DNA from: Halanaerobiales bacterium | GTDB lineage: Bacteria; Bacillota; Halanaerobiia; Halanaerobiales; M55B127 | Length of the DNA stretch: 61,524 nucleotides | Assembly (NCBI GenBank): GCA_018334565.1 | Contig: JAGXLU010000008.1 | Span: 1-61,524, forward strand | Direction of reading: 5' to 3' | Shown here: positions 10,083 through 18,606 of the stretch, in pieces | Layout of the letters: every line of letters starts with the position of its first letter | How positions within the stretch are numbered: position 1 is the stretch's first letter | The notes under the pieces: generated by a model | What the model was told of the DNA's origin: nothing | The model's input: only the letters and a program-made list of their open reading frames with translations | Databases searched by the model: none | Program-made: the position numbers and the translations under genes

Positions 10083-10111
10083 TTGATAATTATTCCTGTT
10101 TATGCTATATT
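10083..10111 (+). promoter_or_regulatory. Promoter of the peroxiredoxin gene
   Basis: TTGATA (10083-10088) and TATATT (10106-10111) are separated by 17 bases and lie 35 bases upstream of the ATG, with AAGGAGGG as ribosome site in between. I did not find a clear PerR box. Confidence 0.55.
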
Positions 10112-10145
10112 TATTATAAGATATGAATTTAAGGAGGGTTAATAA

Positions 10146-10751
10146 ATGTTAAAAGTTGGCGAAAAGGCACCAGAATTTGAAGGAACAGCTTACCACAAAG
10201 GAAATTTTAAGAATGTAAAATTATCTGATTATGATGGAGAATGGAGAGTAGTATGTTTTTATCCAGGCGACTTTACTTTTGTATGACCAACTGAATTGTC
10301 GGCAGTTGCCGTCAAGTATGATGAGCTCAAAGATTTAGGAGCAGAAGTGATAGCAGTAAGTACCAACAGCCATTTTTCACATAAGATTTGGGATGAAGTA
10401 GAGCTATCTAAAATGGTTGAGGGTGGAATTCCTTATCCTATGGTAGCAGATACTTCGGGCAAGATCGGAAAGAAATATGGAGTATATGATGAAGAAGGTG
10501 GGGTTAATGTAAGAGGTAGATTTTTGATTGATCCTGATGGTGTACTACAAGCCATGGAAGTTCTTACACCACCTGTAGGTAGAAACGTATCAGAATTGAT
10601 GAGACAGTTACAAGCATTTCAACATGTCAGAAAGACCGGGGAGGCAACTCCTTCAGGCTGGAAACCTGGTAAGCCAACATTAAAACCAGGCAAGGATTTG
10701 GTTGGCAAGGTATGGAAAGAATGGCAGCCAAGTAATGCTTATGGTGAATAA
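10146..10751 (+). CDS. Selenocysteine-containing peroxiredoxin (AhpC/Prx family)
   Basis: Read from the ATG at 10146, with AAGGAGGG just upstream, the frame is uninterrupted except for one TGA at 10284-10286 (codon 47). The context is FYPGDFTFV-U-PTELSA, exactly where AhpC-type peroxiredoxins carry the peroxidatic Cys (FTFVCPTE). Reading TGA as selenocysteine gives a 201-residue protein with normal Prx sequence on both sides (SHFSHKIWDE, GVYDEEGGVNVRGRFLIDPDG). A SECIS-like hairpin follows the codon. The C-terminal part (ATPSGWKPGKPTLKPGKDLVG) aligns with the AhpC resolving-Cys region but has no Cys; the only Cys is Cys37. The enzyme would reduce H2O2 or organic peroxides. If the genome lacks sel genes this would be a nonsense pseudogene, which I consider less likely. 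Confidence 0.85.
10296..10315 (+). promoter_or_regulatory. Candidate bacterial SECIS element
   Basis: The mRNA can fold as UUG-U-CGGC-AGUU-GCCG-U-CAA: four G/C pairs, one U-U mismatch and three further pairs. The GU in the apical loop sits at 10305-10306. The loop begins 17 nucleotides after the UGA. Bacterial SECIS elements lie in the coding region just 3' of the UGA and need a short stem with a G or GU in the loop, so geometry and loop both fit. A competing hairpin (CAACTG/CAGTTG, 10288-10308) exists. Confidence 0.7.
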
Positions 10752-10765
10752 TAGATAAAATATGT

Positions 10766-10796
10766 AATAGGCTCTGTAAAAGGGGCCTATTTTTTA
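10766..10796 (+). terminator. Rho-independent terminator of the peroxiredoxin gene
   Basis: A nine-pair stem AATAGGCTC/GGGCCTATT with one G-U pair is followed by a run of T residues. It lies 14 bases after the peroxiredoxin stop, so the gene is monocistronic. Confidence 0.85.
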
Positions 10797-10871
10797 CTAA
10801 AATAGAAGGAATACGAGAATTATAAGAGAAATATGTTTATATAACATAAAGCTGTAGGGGGAAAAGAGTTT

Positions 10872-11486
10872 ATGGAAAGTGAAAATAATTATAGGGTCAC
10901 CACAACAGAACAGACAAATCTTTTGACCGATCCATTTGGTTTAACAGTACTCTCTGCATTAAGTCATAAAGAGTATTTATCAGCTGAAGTTATTGCAAAG
11001 AAATCGGGAGAAGAGCTGAAATTAATCAAAGAGTATTTAAAGTTTTTTGAACAGGAAGATATGATTTTATGCAAGGAGGAGGAAGTAACTAAAAAGTATG
11101 CAAAAAAAGCAGAGTATTATAGTTTTTCACCAGAACTACTGTCAATAATCCCTGAACAAATTCAGGATTATATAATTTTTGGATTGCTCCATGCAATGCA
11201 GGGAGATTATTATGATTTGATAAAACTTGCAAAAAAACACGAGGATTTAGACAGTGCTTTAAAAAAGGCTGGTTATCCAGAACCTGAAAAAAGTTTGAAT
11301 TTACTTATGGGTAAAATACATATTAAGGAAGAAGATATGGATGAAATGACAGACTATATTCGAGAATTATTTGATAAATATGATAGTGTACCTGAAGGTG
11401 AGAATGAAGAAGAATATCTAACTTTTGATCTCAATTTCTTTTTAAAGCCAACGATAGGTAAATTTAAAGAGAATATTGATGAATAG
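10872..11486 (+). CDS. Winged-helix-like protein, function unknown
   Basis: A 204-residue acidic cytoplasmic protein. Residues 15-75 look like an ArsR/HTH winged-helix domain (DPFGLTVLSALSHKEYLS, then AEVIAKKSGEELKLIKEYLKF), suggesting a DNA-binding regulator. The remainder is helical and rich in Glu/Asp, with no recognisable ligand site, and contains only one Cys (Cys62). A GGGGG-rich ribosome site precedes the ATG. It follows the peroxiredoxin terminator, so it is probably a separate transcript, though a functional link with oxidative stress is possible. I do not know the family. Confidence 0.7.
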   Translation: MESENNYRVTTTEQTNLLTDPFGLTVLSALSHKEYLSAEVIAKKSGEELKLIKEYLKFFEQEDMILCKEEEVTKKYAKKAEYYSFSPELLSIIPEQIQDYIIFGLLHAMQGDYYDLIKLAKKHEDLDSALKKAGYPEPEKSLNLLMGKIHIKEEDMDEMTDYIRELFDKYDSVPEGENEEEYLTFDLNFFLKPTIGKFKENIDE

Positions 11487-11725
11487 ATTAATAATTCAAT
11501 AATTAAATTAAAATATTTTTTTAAAATTATTATAATATTAACATGAAATTATTAATAGTATTTTTCATAGTTTTAAACTTTAATTGACATTGATAAATAT
11601 ACTTATATAGTTTTGAAATTATTCTATTTTTATTGAATTTAGCTTAAATATATAGGTGGGTTTTAATTGCCTAAAACCTTGACATTATAGGGAAAAGATG
11701 TTAACATATTAAACGTTGAATATAG

Positions 11726-11801
11726 GGGCCATTAGCTCAGTTGGTAGAGCACCTGACTTTTAATCAGGTTGTCGGAGGTTCGATTCCTCCATGGCTCACC
11801 A
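11726..11801 (+). tRNA. tRNA-Lys (UUU)
   Basis: A 76-nt cloverleaf with encoded CCA. The acceptor GGGCCAT pairs with ATGGCTC. The D arm is TAGCTCAGTTGGTAGAGCA, the anticodon stem is CCTGA/TCAGG with loop CTTTTAA (anticodon TTT, 11759-11761), and the T loop is GGTTCGATTCC. Confidence 0.97.
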
Positions 11802-11807
11802 TTATAG

Positions 11808-11884
11808 CGCGGGGTGGAGCAATCTGGTAGCTCGTCAGGCTCATAACCTGAAGGTTGTCGGTTCGAATCCGGCCCCCGCAACCA
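11808..11884 (+). tRNA. tRNA-fMet (CAU), initiator
   Basis: A 77-nt tRNA with encoded CCA and anticodon CAT at 11842-11844. It has the initiator hallmark, an unpaired C1 opposite A72 (5' CGCGGGG, 3' CCCCGCA), so it is the initiator rather than an elongator tRNA. Confidence 0.93.
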
Positions 11885-11904
11885 AAACTTTATATAATAG
11901 GAGA

Positions 11905-11980
11905 GGTGGGATAGCTCAGGCGGTAGAGCAGTGGACTGAAAATCCTCGTGTCGCCAGTTCGACTCTGGCTCCCACCACCA
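11905..11980 (+). tRNA. tRNA-Phe (GAA)
   Basis: A 76-nt cloverleaf with encoded CCA. The acceptor GGTGGGA pairs with TCCCACC, and the anticodon GAA is at 11938-11940. It ends only six bases from the convergent recombinase gene. Confidence 0.97.
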
Positions 11981-11985
11981 CTATT

Positions 11986-12918
11986 TTAAAAATCGGGAAG
12001 CTCATCAATTGCTTCCTTTTTTTGTTTTGTATCAGTATGTGTATAGATTTGAGTTGTAGATATGTTTTCATGACCTAATAGATCCTGCAATACCTTAATA
12101 TCCTTGGTTGAATGGTATAAAATAGTGGCAAAAGTATGTCTCAGTTTGTGGGGAGTAATTTTACTTGCATTCTTAATTTTTGCTTTTTTAGCATATTTTT
12201 TAACAAATAATTGAATAGATCTGGCAGAGATTCTGTTACCTCTCGTGGATAAGAAAAGCGCCTTTTTAGCATCTTTGCTATTGGGTTTAATCGTATTTCT
12301 TTCTGGCAAATAGTTTTTAATTGCATTTAAAATATCAGAATGCAGTGGTACATAACGTTCTTTGTTACCCTTACCATAAAATTTGATGGAGTGGTCTTCA
12401 TAATTTATATCTTCAAGGTTTAAATCTACTAATTCTGATACTCTTAATCCCGCATATAAAAACAACTTAACAATAGCTAGATCTCTTTTTTGGTTTAAAA
12501 GATTTGCCTTATTTATTGTTTCTATGTATTTTTGGGCTTCTTCTAATTTCATATAGATTGGTTCAGCAGTGGTCCTTGTTTTTGAAGATTCAATGGTTAA
12601 AGCAGGATTTTTATCTAAATATTCTCTTTTCACTAAAAATTTAAAAAATGAACGTATTGAATATAGTTTGCGGTTTCTGGTTACAGCACTATTATCAAAG
12701 CTCAAGACAATATCACTCAAAAATTCAGATATTTCATATTTTGATATTTCCTGGATTGAAAAATCTTCCTTAAAATCAAATTGAGCTATTAGATACTTGT
12801 AGAGTAATTTCAGATCATGATCATATTCTTTTATAGTCAATGGAGAATAAGCTCTTTCTATTTTCAAATATTTTTTAAAACTATTTACTGCTTTTAAAAA
12901 TTCTAGATTTCTATCCAT
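11986..12918 (-). CDS. Tyrosine recombinase (XerC/XerD-like)
   Basis: A site-specific recombinase of 310 residues, the size of Xer proteins. It has an N-terminal SAM-like core-binding domain (about 1-100; [19 protein letters not shown]) and a C-terminal catalytic domain. The catalytic motifs are LRVSEL (first Arg), HKLRHTFAT (His-x-x-Arg), [15 protein letters not shown] (His and nucleophile Tyr). I prefer the ATG at 12918 to the upstream TTG at 12936, which overlaps the GGAG ribosome site. It is convergent to the three-tRNA cluster. Integrases often sit beside tRNAs, but no island or attachment repeat is visible, so a chromosome-dimer-resolution role is at least as likely. Confidence 0.9.
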   Translation of the reverse strand: MDRNLEFLKAVNSFKKYLKIERAYSPLTIKEYDHDLKLLYKYLIAQFDFKEDFSIQEISKYEISEFLSDIVLSFDNSAVTRNRKLYSIRSFFKFLVKREYLDKNPALTIESSKTRTTAEPIYMKLEEAQKYIETINKANLLNQKRDLAIVKLFLYAGLRVSELVDLNLEDINYEDHSIKFYGKGNKERYVPLHSDILNAIKNYLPERNTIKPNSKDAKKALFLSTRGNRISARSIQLFVKKYAKKAKIKNASKITPHKLRHTFATILYHSTKDIKVLQDLLGHENISTTQIYTHTDTKQKKEAIDELPDF

Positions 12919-13052
12919 AATATTAATACACTCCAATAATCAGATTTATCTTCTATTATTAAATTCTATGTTTCAAACTCTATTCCTTCTTAACATCAGT
13001 TATATTTACTTTATATTTTTTTTATTATATAATATAAAAAAGAAGGAGGGGA

Positions 13053-14546
13053 GTGATTGCAATTTATACACCTAAAAAAATCAAGAATATTTTATACATA
13101 ATGAGTCCAATTTTTATTATAATGGGCATCGGATTTTTAATACCAATTTTATTTTGTATATTTTATAATGAAGCTCATATATATTATAAATCTTTTTATA
13201 TACCCTCACTTTTATCTTTTATTTTAGGAACAATATTTTATCTGTTTAAAGACGATGATTTTAATTTGGATTTAACCAACAGTATGTTAATAGTCGGCTT
13301 ATCTTGGATAGTTGTTTCACTTATTGGTGGATTACCCTTTATGATTGGTTTAAAGAAAAATTTTATAAATGCTTTTTTTGAATCTGTTAGTGGATTTACA
13401 ACAACCGGTATAACAGTATTTCAAAGCTTGGATACAATGCCCCATTCTATTTTGTTTTGGCGGAGTTTAATTCAATGGTTTGGCGGGCTTGGTATATTAA
13501 CATTCTTTTTATTTATTACATTTAGAAGTGAAAGCGATCTATGGCAGTTATTTACAGCTGAATCTCATAAAATTGATACTACACGACCGGTGCCTAATAT
13601 ATTCAGGTCGATAAAAATACTGTGGTTAATCTATGGTTTCTTTACCATTTTAGAGATTATCATACTTATTATTTTACAGCTTTCACCATTTGATGCATTA
13701 CTACATTCTTTAACAACTCTTTCCACAGGTGGGTTTTCTAATTATGATGTAAGTATAGCTCACTTTGCACAGACAGGACATCCCTATTATATTATCATAG
13801 AATATGTAATTATATTTTTTATGCTGGCTGGAGGCATAAATTTTTTGATTCATTTTAAGGTATTTAAGGGAAATGTTAAAGAATTATTTCATAATATTGA
13901 AATGAGATATTTCTGGGGCATTATCACTACTGTTTTAATTTTAATAATGACAGCTAAATTTTTTGATCATTCCCTGTATCTCAATAACTTTGAGGTAGTT
14001 TTGAGAAAGAGTTTATTTCAAATTGTTTCTATAATGACTACGACTGGATATGCAACTGAGGCATTAACTTCTTCTTTTTTCCCTGCACTGGCCCGTCAAT
14101 TATTTTTGTTTTTAATGTTAATAGGAGGTTGTGTGGGTTCTACATCCGGTGGGATTAAAGTTATTAGATTTGCTATTTTAAATAAACTATTTGGTAGAGA
14201 GATCAAGAAATTATATTTACCTAATAGGGCTATTATGCCTTTAAAGATAGAAAAGAAATTAATACCCAGGGATGAGATATATAAGATATCAGCTTTGTTT
14301 TTTATCTGGATAATTATGGTTTTATTAGGAGGATTAATTACAGCTTTATTCTCTGATCTTGACGCCCTGCAGTCTATATCTGGTATGTCTTCAGCGATGT
14401 CTAATATAGGGCCATTTTACTTTTCGGTAGAAAAGATGGCTTCTTTACCAATTATCGTTAAATTAAGTTATATTATAGGTATGCTGGCTGGAAGGTTGGA
14501 GATACTACCGATCTTTATAATTTTTACTAAAAAAGCTTGGCAATAG
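13053..14546 (+). CDS. trkH: Potassium uptake protein TrkH
   Basis: The K+-translocating membrane subunit of a Trk system, 497 residues, with repeated TM-pore-TM units. The selectivity-filter-type loops are visible as SGFTTTGITVF, TLSTGGFSNYD, TTTGYATE and the GSTSGGIKVIRF region. The start is unsure. The only canonical start that keeps the conserved N-terminus is GTG at 13053, just two bases after AGGAGG. An in-frame ATT at 13056 or 13062 would be better spaced. It is followed 12 bases later by trkA, forming a matched pair and heading a five-gene run to 17337. K+ uptake fits salt adaptation. Confidence 0.92.
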   Translation: MIAIYTPKKIKNILYIMSPIFIIMGIGFLIPILFCIFYNEAHIYYKSFYIPSLLSFILGTIFYLFKDDDFNLDLTNSMLIVGLSWIVVSLIGGLPFMIGLKKNFINAFFESVSGFTTTGITVFQSLDTMPHSILFWRSLIQWFGGLGILTFFLFITFRSESDLWQLFTAESHKIDTTRPVPNIFRSIKILWLIYGFFTILEIIILIILQLSPFDALLHSLTTLSTGGFSNYDVSIAHFAQTGHPYYIIIEYVIIFFMLAGGINFLIHFKVFKGNVKELFHNIEMRYFWGIITTVLILIMTAKFFDHSLYLNNFEVVLRKSLFQIVSIMTTTGYATEALTSSFFPALARQLFLFLMLIGGCVGSTSGGIKVIRFAILNKLFGREIKKLYLPNRAIMPLKIEKKLIPRDEIYKISALFFIWIIMVLLGGLITALFSDLDALQSISGMSSAMSNIGPFYFSVEKMASLPIIVKLSYIIGMLAGRLEILPIFIIFTKKAWQ

Positions 14547-14558
14547 GAGGTAGACAAA

Positions 14559-15233
14559 ATGTATATTATAATAGCAGGTGGAGGAGTGGTTGGAAGTTCA
14601 ATCACAAAAAAATTGATAAGGGACCATGATGTTGTTGTAATAGATGAGAAGCAGAGCGTTGCTGAAAAAGTTTATGCAAAATATGGGGCAGTTAGTGTGG
14701 TAGGAAATGCTACCAATATAGATGTATTAAAAGATGCAGGCATAAAAAAGGCTGAGGTAGCGATTGGTGTTATGGATACAGATTCAAATAATCTATCTTT
14801 TACCCTTCTGGCCAAAAATTTTGGTGTTAAAAAGATATTAGTCAGGATGAGAAATCCTGAGTATAAGAACGCTTACGAAATGGCGGGCGCTACAAATGTT
14901 GGTGCAGTAAATGAAATGTTAGTCGATAATTTTATAATAGACATAGAAGAACCGAGTATCAGAAAAGTAATATCGATTGGAGAAGGCAATGCAGAGGTAT
15001 CTATAGTCACTTTAAATGGAAATTTTGTTAGATCTGGTCATACGGTTTCTCAGATAGTAAATAGTGAAGGATTTCCTACAGACTGTGTAATTGCAGGTAT
15101 ATTTGATCAAGATTCACGCAAGTTGAGAATACCAAAAGGTGATACAAAAATATATAAAAATGACCAGATATTTTTGGTTGCAACCAGAGAAAATATGGAA
15201 AAAGCAGCTGATTTTCTCTTAAATAAAAAATAA
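14559..15233 (+). CDS. trkA: Trk system regulatory subunit TrkA (half-size)
   Basis: A cytoplasmic gating subunit with an N-terminal RCK (Rossmann) domain starting MYIIIAGGGVVGSS, where the Gly-x-Gly-x-x-Gly nucleotide site is clear, and acidic residues ending beta2 (VVVIDE). A C-terminal TrkA-C domain spans about 135-220. At 224 residues it is a single RCK unit, as in KtrA-type proteins, and must oligomerise. It binds NAD(H) or ATP and controls the TrkH pore encoded just upstream. An AGGAGG site precedes the ATG. A second, divergent copy is at 42014-42661. Confidence 0.93.
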   Translation: MYIIIAGGGVVGSSITKKLIRDHDVVVIDEKQSVAEKVYAKYGAVSVVGNATNIDVLKDAGIKKAEVAIGVMDTDSNNLSFTLLAKNFGVKKILVRMRNPEYKNAYEMAGATNVGAVNEMLVDNFIIDIEEPSIRKVISIGEGNAEVSIVTLNGNFVRSGHTVSQIVNSEGFPTDCVIAGIFDQDSRKLRIPKGDTKIYKNDQIFLVATRENMEKAADFLLNKK

Positions 15234-15247
15234 AGGTGGTGATTATT

Positions 15248-15595
15248 ATTTATCGTATTAACTCTTTTAAATTTGGACAAATTGAGATAAATGATAAAAT
15301 CTATCAAAATGATATTATAATATATCCGGATAAATTGGTTGATGACTGGTGGAGAGATGAAGGACATCGCCTTCATAAAAAAGATTTAGCTGATTTAGCT
15401 GATTATCAGCTTAATTTAGTCATCATTGGGACAGGAGCAAGTGGCAGAATGAAGGTGGATATAAAATTAAAGCAGTATTTTGATGAACATGGCATAGATT
15501 ATTATATTTCGACAACAAATAAAGCTGTAAAAAAGCATAATAAGCTGCTCTCCAGTGACAAAAAAGTATTAACAGCTTTGCATTTAACTTGTTAG
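15248..15595 (+). CDS. Mth938-like (DUF498) domain protein, probable AUU start
   Basis: A small cytoplasmic protein matching the Mth938-like family: a FKFGQIEINDKIYQNDIIIYP beginning (seen as FKFGQIEIND), then DDWWRDEGHRLHKKDL and VIIGTGASGRM. The function of the family is unknown. No ATG exists. The canonical alternatives are GTG at 15236 or 15239, but these lie inside the extended ribosome site (AAAGGTGGTGAT). Three in-frame ATT codons follow (15242, 15245, 15248), and the last is 8 bases from the site. I therefore set the start at 15248, provisionally. It sits between trkA and a nitrilase and is likely cotranscribed. Confidence 0.8.
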   Translation: MYRINSFKFGQIEINDKIYQNDIIIYPDKLVDDWWRDEGHRLHKKDLADLADYQLNLVIIGTGASGRMKVDIKLKQYFDEHGIDYYISTTNKAVKKHNKLLSSDKKVLTALHLTC

Positions 15596-15607
15596 GAGGG
15601 ATTTAAA

Positions 15608-16420
15608 ATGTATTTTAAAGTAACTATAATTCAAAGTGATATTATAATAGGTGATGAATCCAAAAACTTTAAAAAAATGAAGGAATTTTTATATCAAGCT
15701 AATCAGTGTAATTCTGATCTTGTAATTTTACCTGAAACTTGGTTGACGGGTTTTGCTAAAGAAATTTTTGATAATATTGATAAATTTGCCAAACAAGAAA
15801 ATAGTGAAATACTTCAGTATATAAAGAAATTTGCACTTGATAATGATTTACACATTATAGCAGGTACTATATTAGAAAGGGAAAGAGATGGTAATACATA
15901 TAACAACATGTACTACATAGATAACCAAGGAGTAATAGGGGCCAAATATAGTAAAATACACTTATATCGTAGAGAGGGAGAAAAAGAAGTAATAACACCC
16001 GGTCATCAGATAAGCACTTATCAAACTGAATTTGGCAAAAGTGGTCTTGGTATATGTTATGACATCAGATTTCCTGAATTAGCTAGACTTTATGCTTTGG
16101 CAGGAATTGACGTATTATATGTAACAGCAAATTTTGATGATCCTAAAAAAGATCAGTGGTTAAATCAACTCAGAGCAAGAGCCCTTGAGAATCAATTTTA
16201 TGTAATAGCATGTAATAGAAGTGGTAAAAATTATTTCGGAAACTCAGTAATAATTAGTCCAGAAGGAGAGATAGTTATGAATGCGGGTAGAAGAGAGGGC
16301 ATTTACAGTGGATTTGTAGATCTTTCTTTAATTAAAGCAGTTCGCATCGAGCACTCACTTTTAGATGATAGGAGAGAAGATGTTTATCAATTGAAGTATA
16401 AATTGGGGGATTTTAAATGA
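15608..16420 (+). CDS. Carbon-nitrogen hydrolase (nitrilase/omega-amidase superfamily)
   Basis: A cytoplasmic amidase-like enzyme of 270 residues with the complete Glu-Lys-Cys triad: Glu43 (LPETWLTGF), Lys116 (KIHLYRREGE) and Cys150 (GICYDIRFPE). The sequence resembles omega-amidase/Nit2-like members that hydrolyse alpha-keto acid amides, but the substrate cannot be fixed from sequence. An AGGAGG site precedes the ATG. The stop overlaps the next ATG by four bases (ATGA), so it is translationally coupled to the lipase-like gene. Confidence 0.92.
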   Translation: MYFKVTIIQSDIIIGDESKNFKKMKEFLYQANQCNSDLVILPETWLTGFAKEIFDNIDKFAKQENSEILQYIKKFALDNDLHIIAGTILERERDGNTYNNMYYIDNQGVIGAKYSKIHLYRREGEKEVITPGHQISTYQTEFGKSGLGICYDIRFPELARLYALAGIDVLYVTANFDDPKKDQWLNQLRARALENQFYVIACNRSGKNYFGNSVIISPEGEIVMNAGRREGIYSGFVDLSLIKAVRIEHSLLDDRREDVYQLKYKLGDFK

Positions 16421-17337
16421 AATATGAAAAAGAACAAATAGATTTTAACAATAAATTATTAGCCCTACACCGCTGGGTGCCTGATAAGAATGATAATAAA
16501 GGTATTATCCAGATCATCCATGGTATGGCAGAGCATGTGAGCAGATATGAAGAGATGGCTGATTATTTTACCGAGAAAGGTTATATAGTCTGTGGTATTG
16601 ATCATTTAGGTCATGGTGATACTGCCAATTTAAATAATAACAAATATGGTTATTTTGCTCAAATTAAAGGCTGGGCAAAGGTAGTAAACGCTAATAAGTA
16701 TATTTCAAATTATTTAAAAGACAAATATTCGGATATTCCCCTTATAGTTTTTGGTCACAGTATGGGTTCTATTATTGCAAGATATTATCTGATAGGAGAC
16801 AGGTTAACAGAGGGTATTATTATTTCAGGTGTGATGAATTATCAGCCTTTTGTGATGGATTTAGTCATACTTATGGCCAAGCTAGAAAAATTCTTAAAAG
16901 AAGATAAAAGCAAAAATGTCATTGATAATTACTTATTGGAAATGATGTATAATAGGAAGTTTAATAGAGATATTAAAAAAAGTTGGTTGAGTAGCAGCCA
17001 AGATGTTGTCCAAAAGTATAATAAAGATGAACGATGTGGTTTTGATATAAGTAATCAGATGTTTATAGATATGCTAGAGGGGTTAAAAACCATAGATAAA
17101 AAAGAAAAAAATAGAGAAATATCAAGAGATGCCCCCTTATTAATTATGAGTGGAAAAGATGACCCAGTTAGTAATTATGGTCAGGATGTAAAAAAAATGT
17201 TCAAGAAATATAAAAAAGGTAATTTAGTAGATGTTAAATATAAAATATATTCTGATGTTAGACATGAGATAATTAGGGATCAAAGAAATGAAGAAGTATA
17301 CTCTGATCTTGAAAAATGGATATCTGAACATCTTTAA
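16417..17337 (+). CDS. Alpha/beta hydrolase, monoacylglycerol lipase-like
   Basis: A 306-residue serine hydrolase of the PldB/monoglyceride-lipase type. It has an oxyanion region IIHGMAEHVSRYEEMA, an IDHLGHGDT segment, the nucleophile Ser115 in FGHSMGS, an acid in SGKDDPVSNYG and a His in DVRHEIIRD. No signal peptide is seen, so it is cytoplasmic. It is the last gene of the trkH run and converges on hflX with only three bases between the stop codons. Likely substrates are acylglycerols or lysophospholipids, by family analogy only. Confidence 0.9.
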   Translation: MKYEKEQIDFNNKLLALHRWVPDKNDNKGIIQIIHGMAEHVSRYEEMADYFTEKGYIVCGIDHLGHGDTANLNNNKYGYFAQIKGWAKVVNANKYISNYLKDKYSDIPLIVFGHSMGSIIARYYLIGDRLTEGIIISGVMNYQPFVMDLVILMAKLEKFLKEDKSKNVIDNYLLEMMYNRKFNRDIKKSWLSSSQDVVQKYNKDERCGFDISNQMFIDMLEGLKTIDKKEKNREISRDAPLLIMSGKDDPVSNYGQDVKKMFKKYKKGNLVDVKYKIYSDVRHEIIRDQRNEEVYSDLEKWISEHL

Positions 17338-17340
17338 GAG

Positions 17341-18603
17341 CTATTCTGAGAGTATATACTTATTTAGTTTATTTGCTAAGTTATCTGGTATATAGGCATC
17401 AATAAATATAAATTCGTTCTTATACTTTTCTTTTTCCACAATACCGCGATTATATAATTTTTCTATAATATTTGCCTGAGTATAAGGTATTTCTAATGAA
17501 TATCTGGACATAGATTCTTCAACAAAATTCGTTAATTTATTAATTAATATTTCTTGATTAATATTATGTTCTGCAGATATAAAAATAGCTTCTGGATGCT
17601 TAATCTCAAGATCTCTTTTCTTCTGTGAATTGATTAGATCTATTTTATTAAAAACTTTAAGGATTGGTTTATCCTGGATACCCAGTTCAATTAACTCACT
17701 TTCGATTACCTTTATCTTGCTTTCAATTTGTGAATCACTTGCATCTATAATGTGTACTAGTAGATCTGCCTGATTTATTTCTTCTAAAGTAGATCTAAAA
17801 GAAGCAATAAGTTGATGAGGCAGATTTTTGATAAACCCAACGGTGTCTGTAATAACAATATTTTTCCCGATGGGTAATTGATAACTCCTTGCCCTGGAGT
17901 CAAGAGTTGCAAAAAGTTTGTCTTCAACTAGTGAATCATCATCGGTTAAAAGATTAAGGATACTTGTCTTACCGGCATTTGTATATCCGATTAGTGAGAT
18001 TATTGGATCTTTTCTGCTTTTTCTCTGGATTTCACGGTTGTTTTTTATTTTTTTAAGTTTTTCTTTCAATCGATAAATTCTTTTTTCAATTCTACGGCGG
18101 TCAACCTCAAGTTTGGTTTCACCAGGCCCCCTGGTACCAATACCCCCTGCTAATCTAGAAAGTTCAGTTCCGCGACCAACCAATCTGGGCAAGAGATATT
18201 CAAGTTGTGCTAATTCCACCTGAATTTTACTTTCCTTACTTTGTGCATGGAGGGCAAAAATATCCATAATTAACTGATTACGATCTAATATTTTAGTATC
18301 TACCTTTTCTTCAATATTTTTAAGTTGAGCAGGTGAAAGTTGATTATCAAAGATAACCAGATTTATTTGATAGTTGTCAACTATGTCTTTAATATTTTCT
18401 AGATTACCCCGTCCAATATAGTAGGCTGGATTAATTTTGTTCATTCTGTAATTAAAGAATTTAATTGAATTTACACCAGAAGTATTGGCAAGACGTGCTA
18501 ATTCTTTTATAGATTCTTTATCACTACTGACCAGTAAGGCATTTTCTTTTTTATCTTTAACCTCGTAGAGTTCTTTTTCCTCTTTTTTAAAATTAATAAT
18601 AAT
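17341..18603 (-). CDS. hflX: GTPase HflX (probable AUU start)
   Basis: A ribosome-associated GTPase that rescues or splits stalled ribosomes. The central HflX region has VGRGTELSRLAGGIGTRGPGE in two pieces (LVGRGTELSRL, IGTRGPGETKLE). The G domain has GYTNAGKTS (G1), DTVGFIKNLP (G3), NKIDL (G4) and SAEH (G5). The first ATG (18444) would begin at NKINPAYYIGRG and cut off the normal N-terminus. Upstream in frame, conserved HflX sequence continues (ELYEVKDKKENALLVSS, KELARLANTSGVNS) back to four ATT codons directly after AAAAGAGGTGA. There is no ATG, GTG or TTG, and an in-frame TGA overlaps the ribosome site. An ATT start gives about 420 residues, the usual size. ATT at 18606, 18603, 18600 and 18597 are the options; I chose 18603. 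Confidence 0.9.
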   Translation of the reverse strand: MIINFKKEEKELYEVKDKKENALLVSSDKESIKELARLANTSGVNSIKFFNYRMNKINPAYYIGRGNLENIKDIVDNYQINLVIFDNQLSPAQLKNIEEKVDTKILDRNQLIMDIFALHAQSKESKIQVELAQLEYLLPRLVGRGTELSRLAGGIGTRGPGETKLEVDRRRIEKRIYRLKEKLKKIKNNREIQRKSRKDPIISLIGYTNAGKTSILNLLTDDDSLVEDKLFATLDSRARSYQLPIGKNIVITDTVGFIKNLPHQLIASFRSTLEEINQADLLVHIIDASDSQIESKIKVIESELIELGIQDKPILKVFNKIDLINSQKKRDLEIKHPEAIFISAEHNINQEILINKLTNFVEESMSRYSLEIPYTQANIIEKLYNRGIVEKEKYKNEFIFIDAYIPDNLANKLNKYILSE

Positions 18604-18606
18604 AAT

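Noticed and set aside
11791-12078. 95-codon frame starting in tRNA-Lys
   Set aside because: It reads through three tRNA genes and the 3' end of the recombinase; it is an accidental frame.
11986-12918. Phage or genomic-island integrase using tRNA-Phe
   Set aside because: The gene abuts a tRNA, but no attachment-site duplication, phage gene or composition change is seen. A housekeeping Xer-type role is simpler.
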